Assembly (NCBI GenBank): GCA_963693315.1 | Contig: OY856187.1 | Span: 80,116,796 to 80,180,795 of the forward strand | Direction of reading: 5' to 3' | Source of the DNA: Diogma glabrata | Lineage: Eukaryota > Arthropoda > Insecta > Diptera > Cylindrotomidae | DNA: 64,000 nucleotides | Translations under genes and position numbers: made by a program | The notes under the pieces: generated by a model | The model's input: the letters and a program-made list of their open reading frames with translations, nothing else | The model's database searches: none | Told to the model about the DNA's origin: nothing | Shown: piece after piece, positions 37,126-50,245 of the stretch | Layout: each line of letters starts with the position of its first letter | How positions within the stretch are numbered: the first letter of the stretch is position 1

Positions 37126-38880
37126 TAGGTGCTCTTTCAAATGACACTCCATTCGCTTGGGTCAAAAAAAGTTTTTTTTTACCCTCTCTACCCCGGTGCC
37201 CTAAACACACAGAAATATAATTATTTGAGACTTCGGTATAATTTTCATACAAAATATACCAAATTTTCTAGCTCTGTGAATTTTTTCAAATTTTTCTGTC
37301 AATCAGTGTCGAAACGTAGGGGAGGGAACGGTTTGAATTTTGCAGTTTTTTGTCCATAACTCAAAAACTGTGCGCCGCAAAATTATAAAAAAAACTGCAA
37401 CGAATTTTAAATTAGGTGCTCTTTCAAATGACACCCCACTCGCTTGGGTCAAAAAAGTTTTTTTTTTACCCTCTTTACCCCGGTCCCCTAAACACTCAGA
37501 AATATAATTATTTGAGACTTCGGTATAATTTTCATACAAAATTTACCAAATTGCCTAGCTCTGTGAATTTTTACAAATTTTTCTGTCAATCAGTGTCGAA
37601 ACGTAGGGGGGGGGAACGGTTTTAATTTTGCACTTTTTTGTCCATAACTCAAAAACTGTGCACCGAAAATTTCTAAAAAAAATTGCAACAAATTCTAAAT
37701 TAGGTGCTCTTTCAAATGACACCCCACTCGCTTGGGTCAAAAAAGTTTTTTTTTTACCCTCCTTACCCCGGTCCCCTAAACACTCAGAAATATAATTATT
37801 TGAGACTTCGGTATAATTTTCATACAAAATTTACCAAATTGCCTAGCTCTGTGAATTTTTACAAATTTTTCTGTCAATCAGTGTCGAAACGTAGGGGGGA
37901 GGGGAACGGTTTTAATTTTGCACTTTTTTGTCCATAACTCAAAAACTGTGCACCGAAAATTTCTAAAAAAAATTGCAACAAATTTTAAATTAGGTGCTCT
38001 TTCAAATGACACCCCACTCGCTTGGGTCAAAAAAGTTTTTTTTTTACCCTCTTTACCCCGGTCCCCTAAACACACAGAAATATAATTATTTGAGACTTCG
38101 CTATAATTTTCATACAAAATTTACCAAATCGCCTAACTCTGTGAATTTTTCCAAATTTTTATGTCAATCAGTGTCGAAACGAAGGGGGGGGGAACGGTTT
38201 GAATTTTGCACTTTTTTGTCCATAACTCAAAAACTGTGCACCGCAAAGTTATAAAAAAAACTGCAACAAATTCTAAATTAGGTGCTCTTTCAAATGACAC
38301 CCCACTCGCTTGGGTCAAAAAAGTTTTTTTTTTACCCTCTTTACCCCGGTCCCCTAAACACACAGAAATATAATTATTTGAGACTTCGCTATAATTTTCA
38401 TACAAAATTTACCAAATTGTCTAACTCTGTGAATTTTTCCAAATTTTTATGTCAATCAGTGTCGAAACGAAGGGGGGGAACGGTTTGAATTTTGCACTTT
38501 TTTGTCCATAACTCAAAAACTGTGCACCGCAAAATTATAAAAAAAACTGCAACGAATTCTAAATTAGGTCCTCTTTCAAATGACACCCCACTCGCTTGGG
38601 TCAAAAAAGTTTTTTTTACCCTCTTTACCCCGGTCCCCTAAACACACAGAAATATAATTATTTGAGACTTCGGTATAATTTTCATACAAAATTTACCAAA
38701 TTTCCTAACTTTGTGAATTTTTCCAAATTTTTCTGTCAATCAGTGTCGAAACGAAGGGGGGGGGGGGAACGGTATGTTTTTGACAATAACTCAAAAACTG
38801 TGCACCGCAAAATTCTAAAAAAAATTGCAACAAATTCTAAATTAGGTGTTCTTTCAAATGACACCCCACTTGACCACATT
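37126..38880. repeat. Tandem array, about six copies of a 288-bp unit
   Basis: The word TTAGGTGCTCTTTCAAATGA recurs at about 37126, 37413, 37701, 37991, 38279, 38565 and 38845 (the last two slightly altered). Each unit contains CCATAACTCAAAAACTGTGC and CCCCGGTCCCCTAAACAC. G-runs of 5-12 near the unit ends vary between copies. Non-coding despite short open frames repeated in each unit. Confidence 0.92.
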
Positions 38881-39809
38881 TTAAATAGTGTTTTTACCCC
38901 TCCTCATTTCCACCCCCTTAATAAATCTAATTATGAGAATATGACACTTTTATATATTTTTTATTAAAACTGTACTAATTTTTCTATCATTCCAAATACA
39001 TTTGAAAATTTTCGATCAGTTAGGTTCGGAGCTAATCGAGTTAAGAAAACACGAAAAAAACGTCATTATTCAGAATTATACAAAAAATGGTGAGTTGTAA
39101 AATTCCAAAATAAATTTTTAAGAAATACTGAAATGAAGCCCTTTCATATGATACCCTACTTGAATCTATAAAAAAATCTATTTTCTCAAAGGTCTCACAT
39201 CGAACCCCTGTAAACCAAACGAAAACCACTTTAGTTTTATTTGTATTCGTCATTTCATGTGGACAGATTAGTTTTATACACATGCCAAATTTCAAGTCCA
39301 TAGCATTTATAGTTTACAAGATAATCGATATAATGTGAAAAACTCGTTTTACTCTCACCAATAGTGTTCCGTATAAAAAACGGAACCCTAAAAATGCATA
39401 TAAAATTGAGGAAATTGCCCTTAAATTAACAAAAATAAGCAAATGCTGCATTCGAAAGCTACTTTTGATTTTGATTTTTAAATCAATATATAAAATACTT
39501 GAATTGAATACATTTTTGTTGACTTTAATAATCATATCAAAAGTACTGCAGTTAATTCTACAAAAGAGTAGTATGCTTGATATCCTAGATGTTTATAACA
39601 ACAGCATTGACTGTCGAAATAACATTAAGTTTATTCATTTGACAGTTAAAGTTTTGTGCATTTGTGTTAAAAGTAGCGATGCAATCGATTTAACTAAATA
39701 AAACGTCGGAGCCAAAACAATGTCATTTTATTCGAATTTACCTGCAATTTTGTCGGATCTACCACGATTATTTTTTTGGGTGTATACTAAATGCTCATTG
39801 ACTGGACTA

Positions 39810-40129
39810 TATACAAAAAGTAAATTTATCTATGTACAAAACAAAACAAAAGTTTGAAAAGTGAAATGATTATTCTTTGACAAAAAAATGAAATAGTTGC
39901 TTAGATTTAGTTTGAGATGTAAATAAAATTTAATTCAAATGTTGAATATTTTCAAATTTTATTAAATAATAGTAAAATAATGTTTGGAGAAAAAATTTAA
40001 TGTTTTACTCGGACTAAAAATGGATTTTGGAACTCTTAAGATTACGGTACTCGTAACACTCGCAAATCGTGCCGTATATTTTTGCATTAAAGAAACTGCG
40101 TAAAGTACTTCCCAAGAACTCTCTTACTT
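39810..40129. other. Intergenic, no feature
   Basis: AT-rich spacer between element A and a LINE. Nothing recognised. Confidence 0.35.
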
Positions 40130-40901
40130 TAATCTACAACTCTTAAATTCTGTCGCATTTTGTTTATATGAATCCAGTCTGGAGCGGAGCGGCAAGTTAT
40201 CTTATTCAACAGTTGTTTATACTGCAAAAAAGGGCAATTAAGGATATTCTAAACGTACCTATGTACTATCCCAGCCGATTACTGTTTTCCGATTTTGTCC
40301 CACTACATACTTTATTGGAAAAGGAACTCATTGTTCTGATATATAAAATAGTGACTCAACGCCTAAAAAATAATATGACGTTAACTCGGTCACATGAGAT
40401 TCATGATTACTACACGAGGAGACGTTCTCATTTTGTTCCAATTTTTTTCGCAACTGGTGTCGCGGATAACAACATTTTGTACAGAGGATTACCTACATTC
40501 AATCAATTGCCGGCGGATATCAAACATGAACAAAGTATTAATAAGTTTAAAACAAAACTTGTTCAACATCTTAGATTAAGTTAATTTATTAAAAAAATTA
40601 AAATAAAAAAAAAAAAAATAAGAAGACAAGACAAGAGGAGAAAAAAAAAAAAAAATACAATGAAACCTAATTAAATATGTATAGTATTTGTACTTGTTTC
40701 TTTACTAATAATGTTTGTTATAGTAATAATTTTTAGTTATCATTATTTAATTATGTATATTATAAAAAAGATTAAGATATTATTTATTTTGAAATTGTAA
40801 TTTTGTATGCCACCGTATAGCATATTTATGCTTTGTGGCTAGCTATATTGTGTTAAGCAAGCAATAATCAAAAAAGAAAAAAAAAAAAAAAAAAACATTC
40901 T
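40130..40901 (+). pseudogene. 5'-truncated LINE with A-rich tail
   Basis: An open frame at 40168-40584 encodes the C-terminal part of a reverse transcriptase-type ORF2 (VWSGAASYLIQQLFILQKRA, IKDILNVPMYYPSRLLF, and a final LPADIKHEQSINKFKTKLV). This layout is typical of the end of jockey/CR1-like LINE proteins. A 3' UTR with A-rich runs follows and ends in a poly(A) stretch at about 40878-40901. The catalytic domain is missing, as expected for a 5'-truncated insertion. Confidence 0.75.
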
Positions 40902-41452
40902 AACTCGTTCCAAATCCATTTTTGTCCTAGTGGAACAAATAACCAGTTTTATCAATGCAATTGTATTGTAGTATTTATATTTTCTTATAAATGTTGTAAT
41001 TTAGAACAGAAAATAATCAAATAGAGTTTAATAGGAAATTTATTATCTAATTTGCGAGGGTTTCAAACTAAAACACGAAACCAAAACTTTTGTTCATTGT
41101 CATTCTTCCACTATTATTTTTATGTTTGTACTCTCAGCTTCTGTGATGCGCAGTTGGGTCCAGACAATAGGTCGTCTACATAAAAATCTCTAATGAGCAT
41201 GTGTGACGCTTCTTGAAATATTTATTTTTCATCTGTTACCGATGCAGTATTCTAATTGCCAAAAACGGAGCCGATAATGTACCGTACGTGACTGTGACCA
41301 ACTTGTATTGCTGTATAGACTCCGTTACATCATCTCTTCATAGAATACGCTGGAAATTTGCATGTTTATTTTCTACCAAAACTTGTCCGTACGTTTTTTG
41401 TATATATGCGCCACAAGAGCGATTTTGTTTGTCTTAAATCTTTTTGTTTGTA
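40902..41452. other. Intergenic, no gene recognised
   Basis: 41090-41440 has higher GC and may be the start of the BEL-like remnant's neighbouring sequence, but no motif was found. Confidence 0.3.
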
Positions 41453-44400
41453 CTAAACCACAAGCAGTGATGCATTTAATGAAAGACCAGTGGAAGTTTT
41501 GGTTGATTCATTGAATACCTTTACTCGGATATCTTTACTGTCATTGTTCTTAAACACCGGCTGATGGGAAAGGTAAAAATATTGATTCCGCAAAAGTTTT
41601 TCGTCCTCCAAAGCTAATAGTTTTAAATGACCCAGTGTTCTTAATTCCTCAATAAATTTCACATATTATGCTTATAACTCTGGATCCTTGTGAAATCGGT
41701 TCATTCCGCACTGACTGGTATGAGCTTCCCTATAACGGTTGATTGTGATCGAACAGCAGCTGTACAACATATCTGCTATTTTCTTGTTTGTGGTAAGTTT
41801 AATTTCTCGATACAGGCTTCTGAAATCAAAGATCCTCGTGAACCGGAATCCAGCAGCATTTTATATTTATGTTTGATTTGAAAATTGTTGTTGACATAGA
41901 AAAGGGCAGTAGAAGAACCGATGGTCCCTGAGTGAATGATGCGTATTATTTTGATGAAGATGAAAATTTGTTGTCAAATGGCGGTTCACATGTTTGTGTC
42001 TGTCGCATTCTCCATCATTGTTTTCGTTGCAATCTTTATTTCACTGTTTTCTTCATGAAGTAGATTATGTTTTCTACTGCATATTCTACACTGATATTTA
42101 GATTTGTGTACTACATTTGGATGACCATGACTAAAACAGTTAAAACATAATTGCTTCTCTCCAATTAAGTTTCGACGTTCGGCTACATTCATGTCTGTAA
42201 ACTGTGAGCATTCGAAATTTCTATGGTTTTCTGCACAAAAGATGCATGTAACTAAATTTTTCTGAGATTGGCTTATTGCACACAGTTAAAAATAAGCTGA
42301 ATTTGTAATGCAAGTTGTTTTCAAACTTCCAGCGTAGCAACTTGTTTTCAAACTTCTACCATTTCTATCAAAAATAAATTATGATGCTAGAGTTGTACCA
42401 AAATTTTTATATTTGCATTAGAATTAGTTTTAATGCAACATTTGCTTTGCAATTTACTAATAACTTGTTTTACATAACTGTTAAACATACAGCAAAGCTT
42501 GTATTAAAAATTGCAGGAGCTTTTTCAACTGTGCATGTGATTCAATGTGTTGTAACGGTCGCAATATTCGCAAAACAATAATAAAACCAATTCATCTTCT
42601 GTCTATAATTCAATAAAAATGTATTTCATTAGTTTCCGTTCATTTTCACATTAATAATAATTTTAAAATTTTCTAATACTTAACTGCTAGTTAAATTTCG
42701 AATATACTATAAAAAGCAAACGAACGTACTCAATTTTATTTCCAATTCTGACGAACAGATGTCGTTACTAAATCTTTGCTGAATTTTTAGTATTACACGA
42801 TTTGTTTTGACATCATAAGATGTAAAAAGGAAAAATCACATTTTTGCGAATTGGCATTTGGTCATTCCGATTTTGTTATTAAAAGATAAAACAATTCAGC
42901 TTTGTGTCAATAACGACACAAATATTTTTGTACTAAAAAGAATAAATTGCTTTATATATTATTATTTTCAATTTTTGTGTGTCAAATTCGAGTGATAAAA
43001 AGTTATACTATTGTTTTATATATAATATTGTTTTATTTAAAGCTTTGCAAATGAAAAAATGGTGGAAATAATTTGAAGATTTTTTGTCAATTATGTTTCT
43101 TTAAAATTGATATATAAATTTGATTGATTGCTTTGGATACCTTGAAATGCATATTGAAATTTTTATAGATTCAAAATTCATAAAAATTAGCTAAATACAA
43201 TAACGTACCCAAATAAAAATTTATTGAATAACACATTCAACACAGTGATGAAAGATAATGTTCATTCCAAAAAAAATATACAGGAAGTGAATTAAAAGCT
43301 ATATTCCCAAATGGATTTTTTTGGCTGGTGATCAATTTTCGTATAACAAATCAGATGCTGCTGAGTTTTTGGAAATTAAACATTGGAAATTAGACTTTGG
43401 AAAAACAACGCTGGAAGTGAATCACCAATCAACAGTTATAATTTAAGGTATTTGCATTAACTTATTTTTATTGTATTAAATTGTGATTTATAATGTCAAA
43501 ATAATTTATTCAGCTATAAGAGATTCCCAAATTTAGGGTTCGTTGGGGGCAAATTGTATCCCGGGTATATTCTTTAACTATATATATTGTTACAAAGGTC
43601 CAACGAAATAGTGTTTAGAACTGGTGCTGCTCCCAAATTTTTCTGAATATTTCTAGCAGTACGCTTCCAGAGTATCACACTTTGCTACTATAAAACGTAA
43701 TAATTCGTTAAATGTTGGAAATTTTATTTCCTATATGCAACGCCCAAACTTACCTTGCATCTATATCTAGCTTTTCTAACAAAAGTACAGTAAGCCATGG
43801 ATCCCGATGGTGATCACCATCTGAACCTAGAGCATTCAATCGCGGATAATTTCATCTGCTATATTATTACTAGTACGTAGTCCGTGTGCTGAACCATTTG
43901 CTGGTGGTATATCTAAGAACTGATGTATGAGAAATAAAATTACTTGCTGCCTTGATTGTACCGTCCATCAACTTTGTCCCTAGCGCTTTTGTAATTTACA
44001 TCGGCTACGGTTATATGCTTAATTAAATCAAAGGCCTCATTTTGAAGAAGGCCACGCAAGTATTGGAGCGTTGTGAGCGTTGGATAGTGAATTATTATGA
44101 TGAATGGACACCACTAGGTATGAATCCTTAAACGAAAGGAATTCAGAATATAACCCACTAAAATGAGGAATATCTACTCTTGGTATTCGGTATCCGAACA
44201 ACCGGTTATTATTTGCGATCAAATAAAACAACTTTGTTTTATTTGATCAAAATAGGCTTGCTGCTAATCAGCAAAACGAGACATTGTGTCTTTTAGTGTA
44301 CTTTGACTATTTTGAATTGGATCCCGTTTCTACGCTTCTCTTCGCAGTTTCTCCAAAATACCTAGGTGTTTATTTTCAATTTTTTTAAACTCCAATTCTA

Positions 44401-44566
44401 CGTCGTAAGCCGCTAACTTTTCTTCAACATCGCAAAATTGGGTATAATACATTTCGATTCTAATATAGTAGCTTCTACTGTTGGTTTTTGATTGATTCGA
44501 TCAAAGAATGTGTTCTTTAAACGGGTTAACGAAACCCTGATGTTTTCTTTTTAATACACTCGTCAT
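41453..44566 (-). pseudogene. BEL/Pao retrotransposon: decayed gag-protease-RT start
   Basis: On the minus strand the gag begins at about 44566 (MTSVLKRKHQ). It continues with RIPRVDIPHFSGLYSEFLSF at about 44175, LNALGSDGDHHRDPWL at about 43800, and two zinc-knuckle pieces at about 42230-42060 (CIFCAENHRNFEC, LCFNCFSHGH). The protease motif LLDSGSRGSLISEACI is at about 41850, and the reverse transcriptase opening (LGHLKLL..., YLSHQPVF...) lies at 41662-41453. The order and motifs are those of BEL/Pao elements. Many frame breaks. About 42,290-43,520 does not fit gag and is probably a later insertion. LTRs were not found. Confidence 0.75.
42290..43520. other. Unidentified insertion within the BEL/Pao remnant
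   Basis: AT-rich sequence interrupting gag between the zinc-knuckle part and the upstream gag core. No termini, frame or known repeat identified. Confidence 0.35.
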
Positions 44567-45239
44567 TGTGGTAATATATTTGAATAACAATTGCATTATC
44601 AACATTCACCTTATTTATTTAAATGCCTATTCACCGTATCAAATAAATTAAAAAATTATAACTAAAAAATGCATTCACGAGTGAATTCCAGCAATTTCTT
44701 AATATTCTAAATATACTCTGTAAATCCGGCTCGAAGGACCAATGTTTCAGCACAGCTAACTGGAGTTGTATTCCTCTCCGTTGTTGGTTACAGTTGTAAC
44801 TTGTAAGGTAATGATGACTTACTTGTTGTAAGTTATTCTTCAATAGGTCAATCGATAGCTCAAAAATATATAAGATTCAACAAAACGAAATTACTTTATT
44901 TTAATTTCCAATGTTATCACCATGAAAGTTAATGTTTTAATAATAATTATTGGGTAAAAAAAGAATTCAATTTTTCCATATAAAATTTGGACTAATTGTT
45001 CTGACATAATTATGTTTTTGCAGCTAAATCATTCAGTTAATATCGCGTTTAATTTAAATATTAATACAAATATACGCAAAATTTAGCCATTTCATAAACC
45101 ATTTTAATTTAGTTGTTTTTTCTGAGAATTTTAATTTAGTTGTTTTTTCTGAGAGTTTACAATAAATCCAAGATAATATTTTTACAATAGATGGTAGTAT
45201 TTTTATTTTGTATTTGTATTATTTTGTAGATTTATAAGA
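44567..45239. other. Intergenic, no gene
   Basis: Contains a 27-bp tandem duplication (TTTTAATTTAGTTGTTTTTT type) at about 45102-45157. Nothing else is recognised. Confidence 0.4.
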
Positions 45240-45458
45240 CTGCGTTCCAATTGATGCTGAATTGTACTAAACGCGCTAAATCAATAGTCAACTATTTTAT
45301 TTGACTAAATAAACATTTTGTTGCTAAATAATTGTGATGAAATTCATACGTTAAACAATATCTGAGCACTTGATTGAATTAATTAAAATTCGGTAATTTT
45401 GTTAAATTAAATTTAGATTTAACAGTTTAGTACAATTTAGCAGATAATTGGAACCCAG
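45240..45458. mobile_element. 219-bp MITE with about 36-bp TIRs
   Basis: CTGCGTTCCAATTGATGCTG...GTACTAAACG at the left is the imperfect complement of AACAGTTTAGTACAATTTAG...ATTGGAACCCAG at the right. No clear target duplication. Confidence 0.68.
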
Positions 45459-45649
45459 GGTAGTATCTGACAATTTTTATAACTAGGAATCACCCAGTGG
45501 CCGAAATTTGGCCATTGTTAACGGAAATTGTAAATAGACCTCCCAAAAAAATAGCTACAACACAAAATTTCAGAGTTTGATTTATTGATATAATTGATTT
45601 TGAATTGTGAAACAAATAATTTGAAAAAAACAAAATAACCGAACAAAAA

Positions 45650-47295
<1,646 letters not shown>

Positions 47296-48638
47296 GCCTC
47301 CGATGGCCAGAACAAAACCTTTCAAGTTTAAGTGGCCGGGGGCACGCCTTAGAGTTGAACGATTGATTTCAAATTTTGCAAATAACATTTTTAAGGGTAT
47401 TCACACGCAATATGGGGGTGTCGTACAAAAAATTAAATTTTTCTTTGTAATGGCCAGAACAAAACCTTTCAAGCTTAAGTGGCCGGGGGCACGCCTTAGA
47501 GTTGAACGATTGAATTCAAATTTTACACATAATTTTTTTATGGGTATCGACACGAAATGGGAGGGTGTCGCGCAAAAAATTAAAAAATTTTTTTAAGGTC
47601 CAGAACAAAATTTCTCAACTTTAAGTGGCCGGAGGCACGTCTTAGAATTGACCGATTGATTTCAAATTTGGCAAATAATATTTTTACGGGTATTGACATG
47701 AAATGGGAGGGTGTCGTACAAAAAATTTAAATTTTTCTTTATAATGGCCACAACAAACCCCCTCAACTTTAAGTGGCCGGAGGCATCCCTTAGAGTTGAC
47801 CGATTAATTTCAAATTTTACAAATAATATTTTTATGGGTATCGACACCAAATGGAAGGGTGTCGTACACAAAATTTAAATTTTTCTTTGTAATGGCCACA
47901 ACCAAACCTCTCAACTTTAAGTGGCCAGGGGCACCCCTTAGAGTTGACCAATGGATTTCTAATTTTAAACATAATATTTTTATGGGTATCGACATCAAAT
48001 TGGAGGGTGTCGTACAAAAAATTTAAATTTTTCTTTATAATGGCCACAACAAAACCCCTCATCTTTAAGGTGCCGGAGGCACCCCTTAGAGTTGACCGAT
48101 TGATTTCAAATTTTACAAATAATATTTTTATGGGTACCGAGACCAAATGGAAGGGTGTCGTACAAAAAATTTAAATTTTTCTTTGTAATAGCCACAACCA
48201 AACCTTTCAACTTTAAGTGGCCGGGGGAACCCCTTAGAGTTGACCGATGGATTTCAAATTTTACACATAGAATATTTATGGGTATCGACACCAAATGGGA
48301 GGGTTTGGTACAAAAAATTTAAATTTTTCTTTATAATGGCCACAACAAAACCTCTCAACTCCAAGTGGCCGGGGGCACCCTTTAGAGTTGACCGATTGAT
48401 TTCAAATTTTACACATAATATTTTTATGGGTACTGACACCAAATGGGAGGGTGTCGTACAAAAATTTAAATTTTTCTTTGTATTGGCCACAACCAAACCT
48501 CTCAACTTTAAGTGGCCGGGGGCACCCCTTAGAGTTGAACGATTGATTTCAATTTTTACACATAATTTTTTTATGGGTATTGACACGAAATGAGAGGGTG
48601 TCGCACAAAAAAAAAAAAAAATTTTTTTTAGGGTCCAG
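47296..48638 (-). repeat. Right array of foldback F, nine 147-bp units
   Basis: Inverted units with ATTTTTATGGGTAT at about 147-bp spacing (47533 to 48568). A last unit lies beyond the gypsy insertion at 53490-53655. Confidence 0.9.
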
Positions 48639-48763
48639 TGTATTATTTATTGTTAACACGATGATGTCTATTTAACAACTGATTTATTATCGTTCTCTTA
48701 TAAACTCATTACAATCCATTTACACTAATACATTGATCATTATTTATATAGCTCTATGTTACA
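48639..48763 (-). repeat. 3' LTR of the gypsy element
   Basis: Identical over 119 bp to 53371-53489. Confidence 0.88.
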
Positions 48764-49179
48764 TGTTCCTTTTTTTTTAAGCTTTTAACATAATAGAAAC
48801 ATAATCTAATATATCTACATCTACTTCCTCTAAAAAAAAAAAGTTGTAATCGTTACATCAGTACTAATATAATAATTCAATATCTTATTTATCTATAAAA
48901 AAAATTTTGGACTACAAAGATTTTATTTCAACTCAAAGTATTTACTCGACTTTGTTTTTTAATAAATTCATATTAACATTAATTTTAAATTTCTCACTAA
49001 TACATAACATTTACTTTAATTTCAGTTGTAACCTGATTCAATATTCTATAATATAACAAAATTATATTTCTTAAAACTATTGGATTTTTTTTTTAAATTT
49101 AATACAAACACAAGAATCACCAAAATGAAATTACAGATTTAAGTATTATCTAATATAGATTCAACTATCTAAGATATGT

Positions 49180-50231
49180 TCAATCACTCCGAAAGGGTCT
49201 GATAAAACTTGAATTACGTCTATACATGGTACCATCATCACATTCAACCCAATATGACCTAGGGGTCTTGTGTTTTTTGTTTATTAACCCCTTTTCCCAA
49301 TTGTGTTGTTTAGATTTCTTAAACCAAATTTTTTCACCAACATTAAAACTTTGTTCTTTAGTACAATTTCTATCATAAAAATATTTATTTTTTGCATTAT
49401 TTTTCTCCATATTTTTATTTAAATTTGGAATGAACTGAGATTGAAAATGGGTATTTTTAACAGGTAGTAGAGTTCTTGTTTGTCTTCCCATTAACATCTC
49501 AACTGGTGACAGTTCTAACCCTTTTATTGGTGAATTCCGATATTCTAATAAACTCAGCCACCATTCCTCTTTAGTTCCACCACTTTTTTGAATCAACCGT
49601 TTTGCAATTTGAACTCCTTTTTCTGCTAAACCGTTTGATTGTGAATATAACGGACTTGACGTTGTGAGTTCGATATCGTTTGCCATACAAAACGTTTTGA
49701 AAATATATGCATATTGTCCGATATAATATGTCGTGGAATGCCATGGGTAGCAAAAACTTTTTTTAGTTCTGTCAGAACTTCAGTTGCAGTTTTATTTTTA
49801 ATTTTAATAATGTCTATATATTTTGAATAATAGTCAACCAGTACTAAAAAATTTACCTTATCTATTTCCATAATATCTAATGCAATCTTTTGGAAAGGTA
49901 GTTCTGGCACTTCATGGGATAACATAGGTTCTTTCGTATTACAACTTCTGTATTTTTGACATACTTGACAACTTGCTATCATATTTTCAATGTTCTCATT
50001 CATTCCTGGCCAATAAACCAACGAGCGAGCTCTAAGCTTTGTTTTTTCGATGCCTAAATGCGCTTGATGCAACTGTCTTAAAACTTCAGGTCTTAATGTT
50101 ATTGGTACTATCAGTCTATCATTTAAAAAACATAAATCATCTTCGATCATCAAATCATTTTTAAACTTCCAGTAAAATTTGATAATATCTTTAGCTTTAT
50201 CCTTTCGAATTGGCCACCCTTCTTTCAGCAT
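49180..50231 (-). pseudogene. Gypsy integrase region, frame-broken
   Basis: 50231-49690 carries the zinc-binding start (HQAHLGIEKTK, CQVCQKYRSC) and the catalytic core opening (ALDIMEIDKVNFLVLVDYYS, IISDN). The rest, 49686-49180 in another frame, has SSPLYSQSNGLAEKGVQIAK with the third catalytic residue (Glu) and a C-terminal chromodomain-free end. Breaks lie at about 50281 (A8 run on the coding strand), separating it from the gag-pol frame, and at about 49705 (short T run). DNG after the second Asp is replaced by DNM. Confidence 0.8.
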
Positions 50232-50245
50232 TTTTTTAAGTTCAT

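Larger units (their letters stand above)
35598..39396. mobile_element. Repeat B2, copy 2 (inverted, expanded)
   Basis: From GTCAGACAAGTGCGAATAAA to GTATAAAAAACGGAACCCTA. Very similar to the reverse complement of 25335-27430 but about 1.7 kb longer because its 288-bp unit is amplified. Confidence 0.78.
35546..39782. mobile_element. Element C: TA-flanked insertion in element A
   Basis: CACCCAAAAAAA at 35546 and TTTTTTTGGGTG at 39771-39782 are inverted termini flanked by TA (35544-35545, 39783-39784). Removing it restores a continuous right arm of element A (GCTTGTAAGGATTA next to TACTAAATGCTCATTG) that mirrors the left arm. Its own sequence is about 35546-35597 and 39397-39782. The rest is B2. 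Confidence 0.75.
32880..39807. mobile_element. Element A: TA-flanked DNA transposon, host of a nested insertion
   Basis: The left end GTCCAGTCAATGA at 32880 and right end TCATTGACTGGAC at 39795-39807 are inverted and flanked by TA. With element C removed, the right arm (CTTTGAAGTAG...GCACCCACCGGC inverted) mirrors the left for about 130 bp (CTACTTCAAAGTTGACC, GCCGGTGGGTGCTTAA). Own length about 2.7 kb. No transposase frame seen. A TA duplication suggests the Tc1/mariner or a related group. Confidence 0.7.

Noticed and set aside
37126..38880. CRISPR-like array
   Set aside because: Units are 288 bp without unique spacers, in eukaryotic DNA. This is a tandem satellite.
37067..38967. Repeated 60-120 codon frames in the 288-bp array
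   Set aside because: Same frames recur per unit on both strands with frequent breaks. Non-coding repeat.
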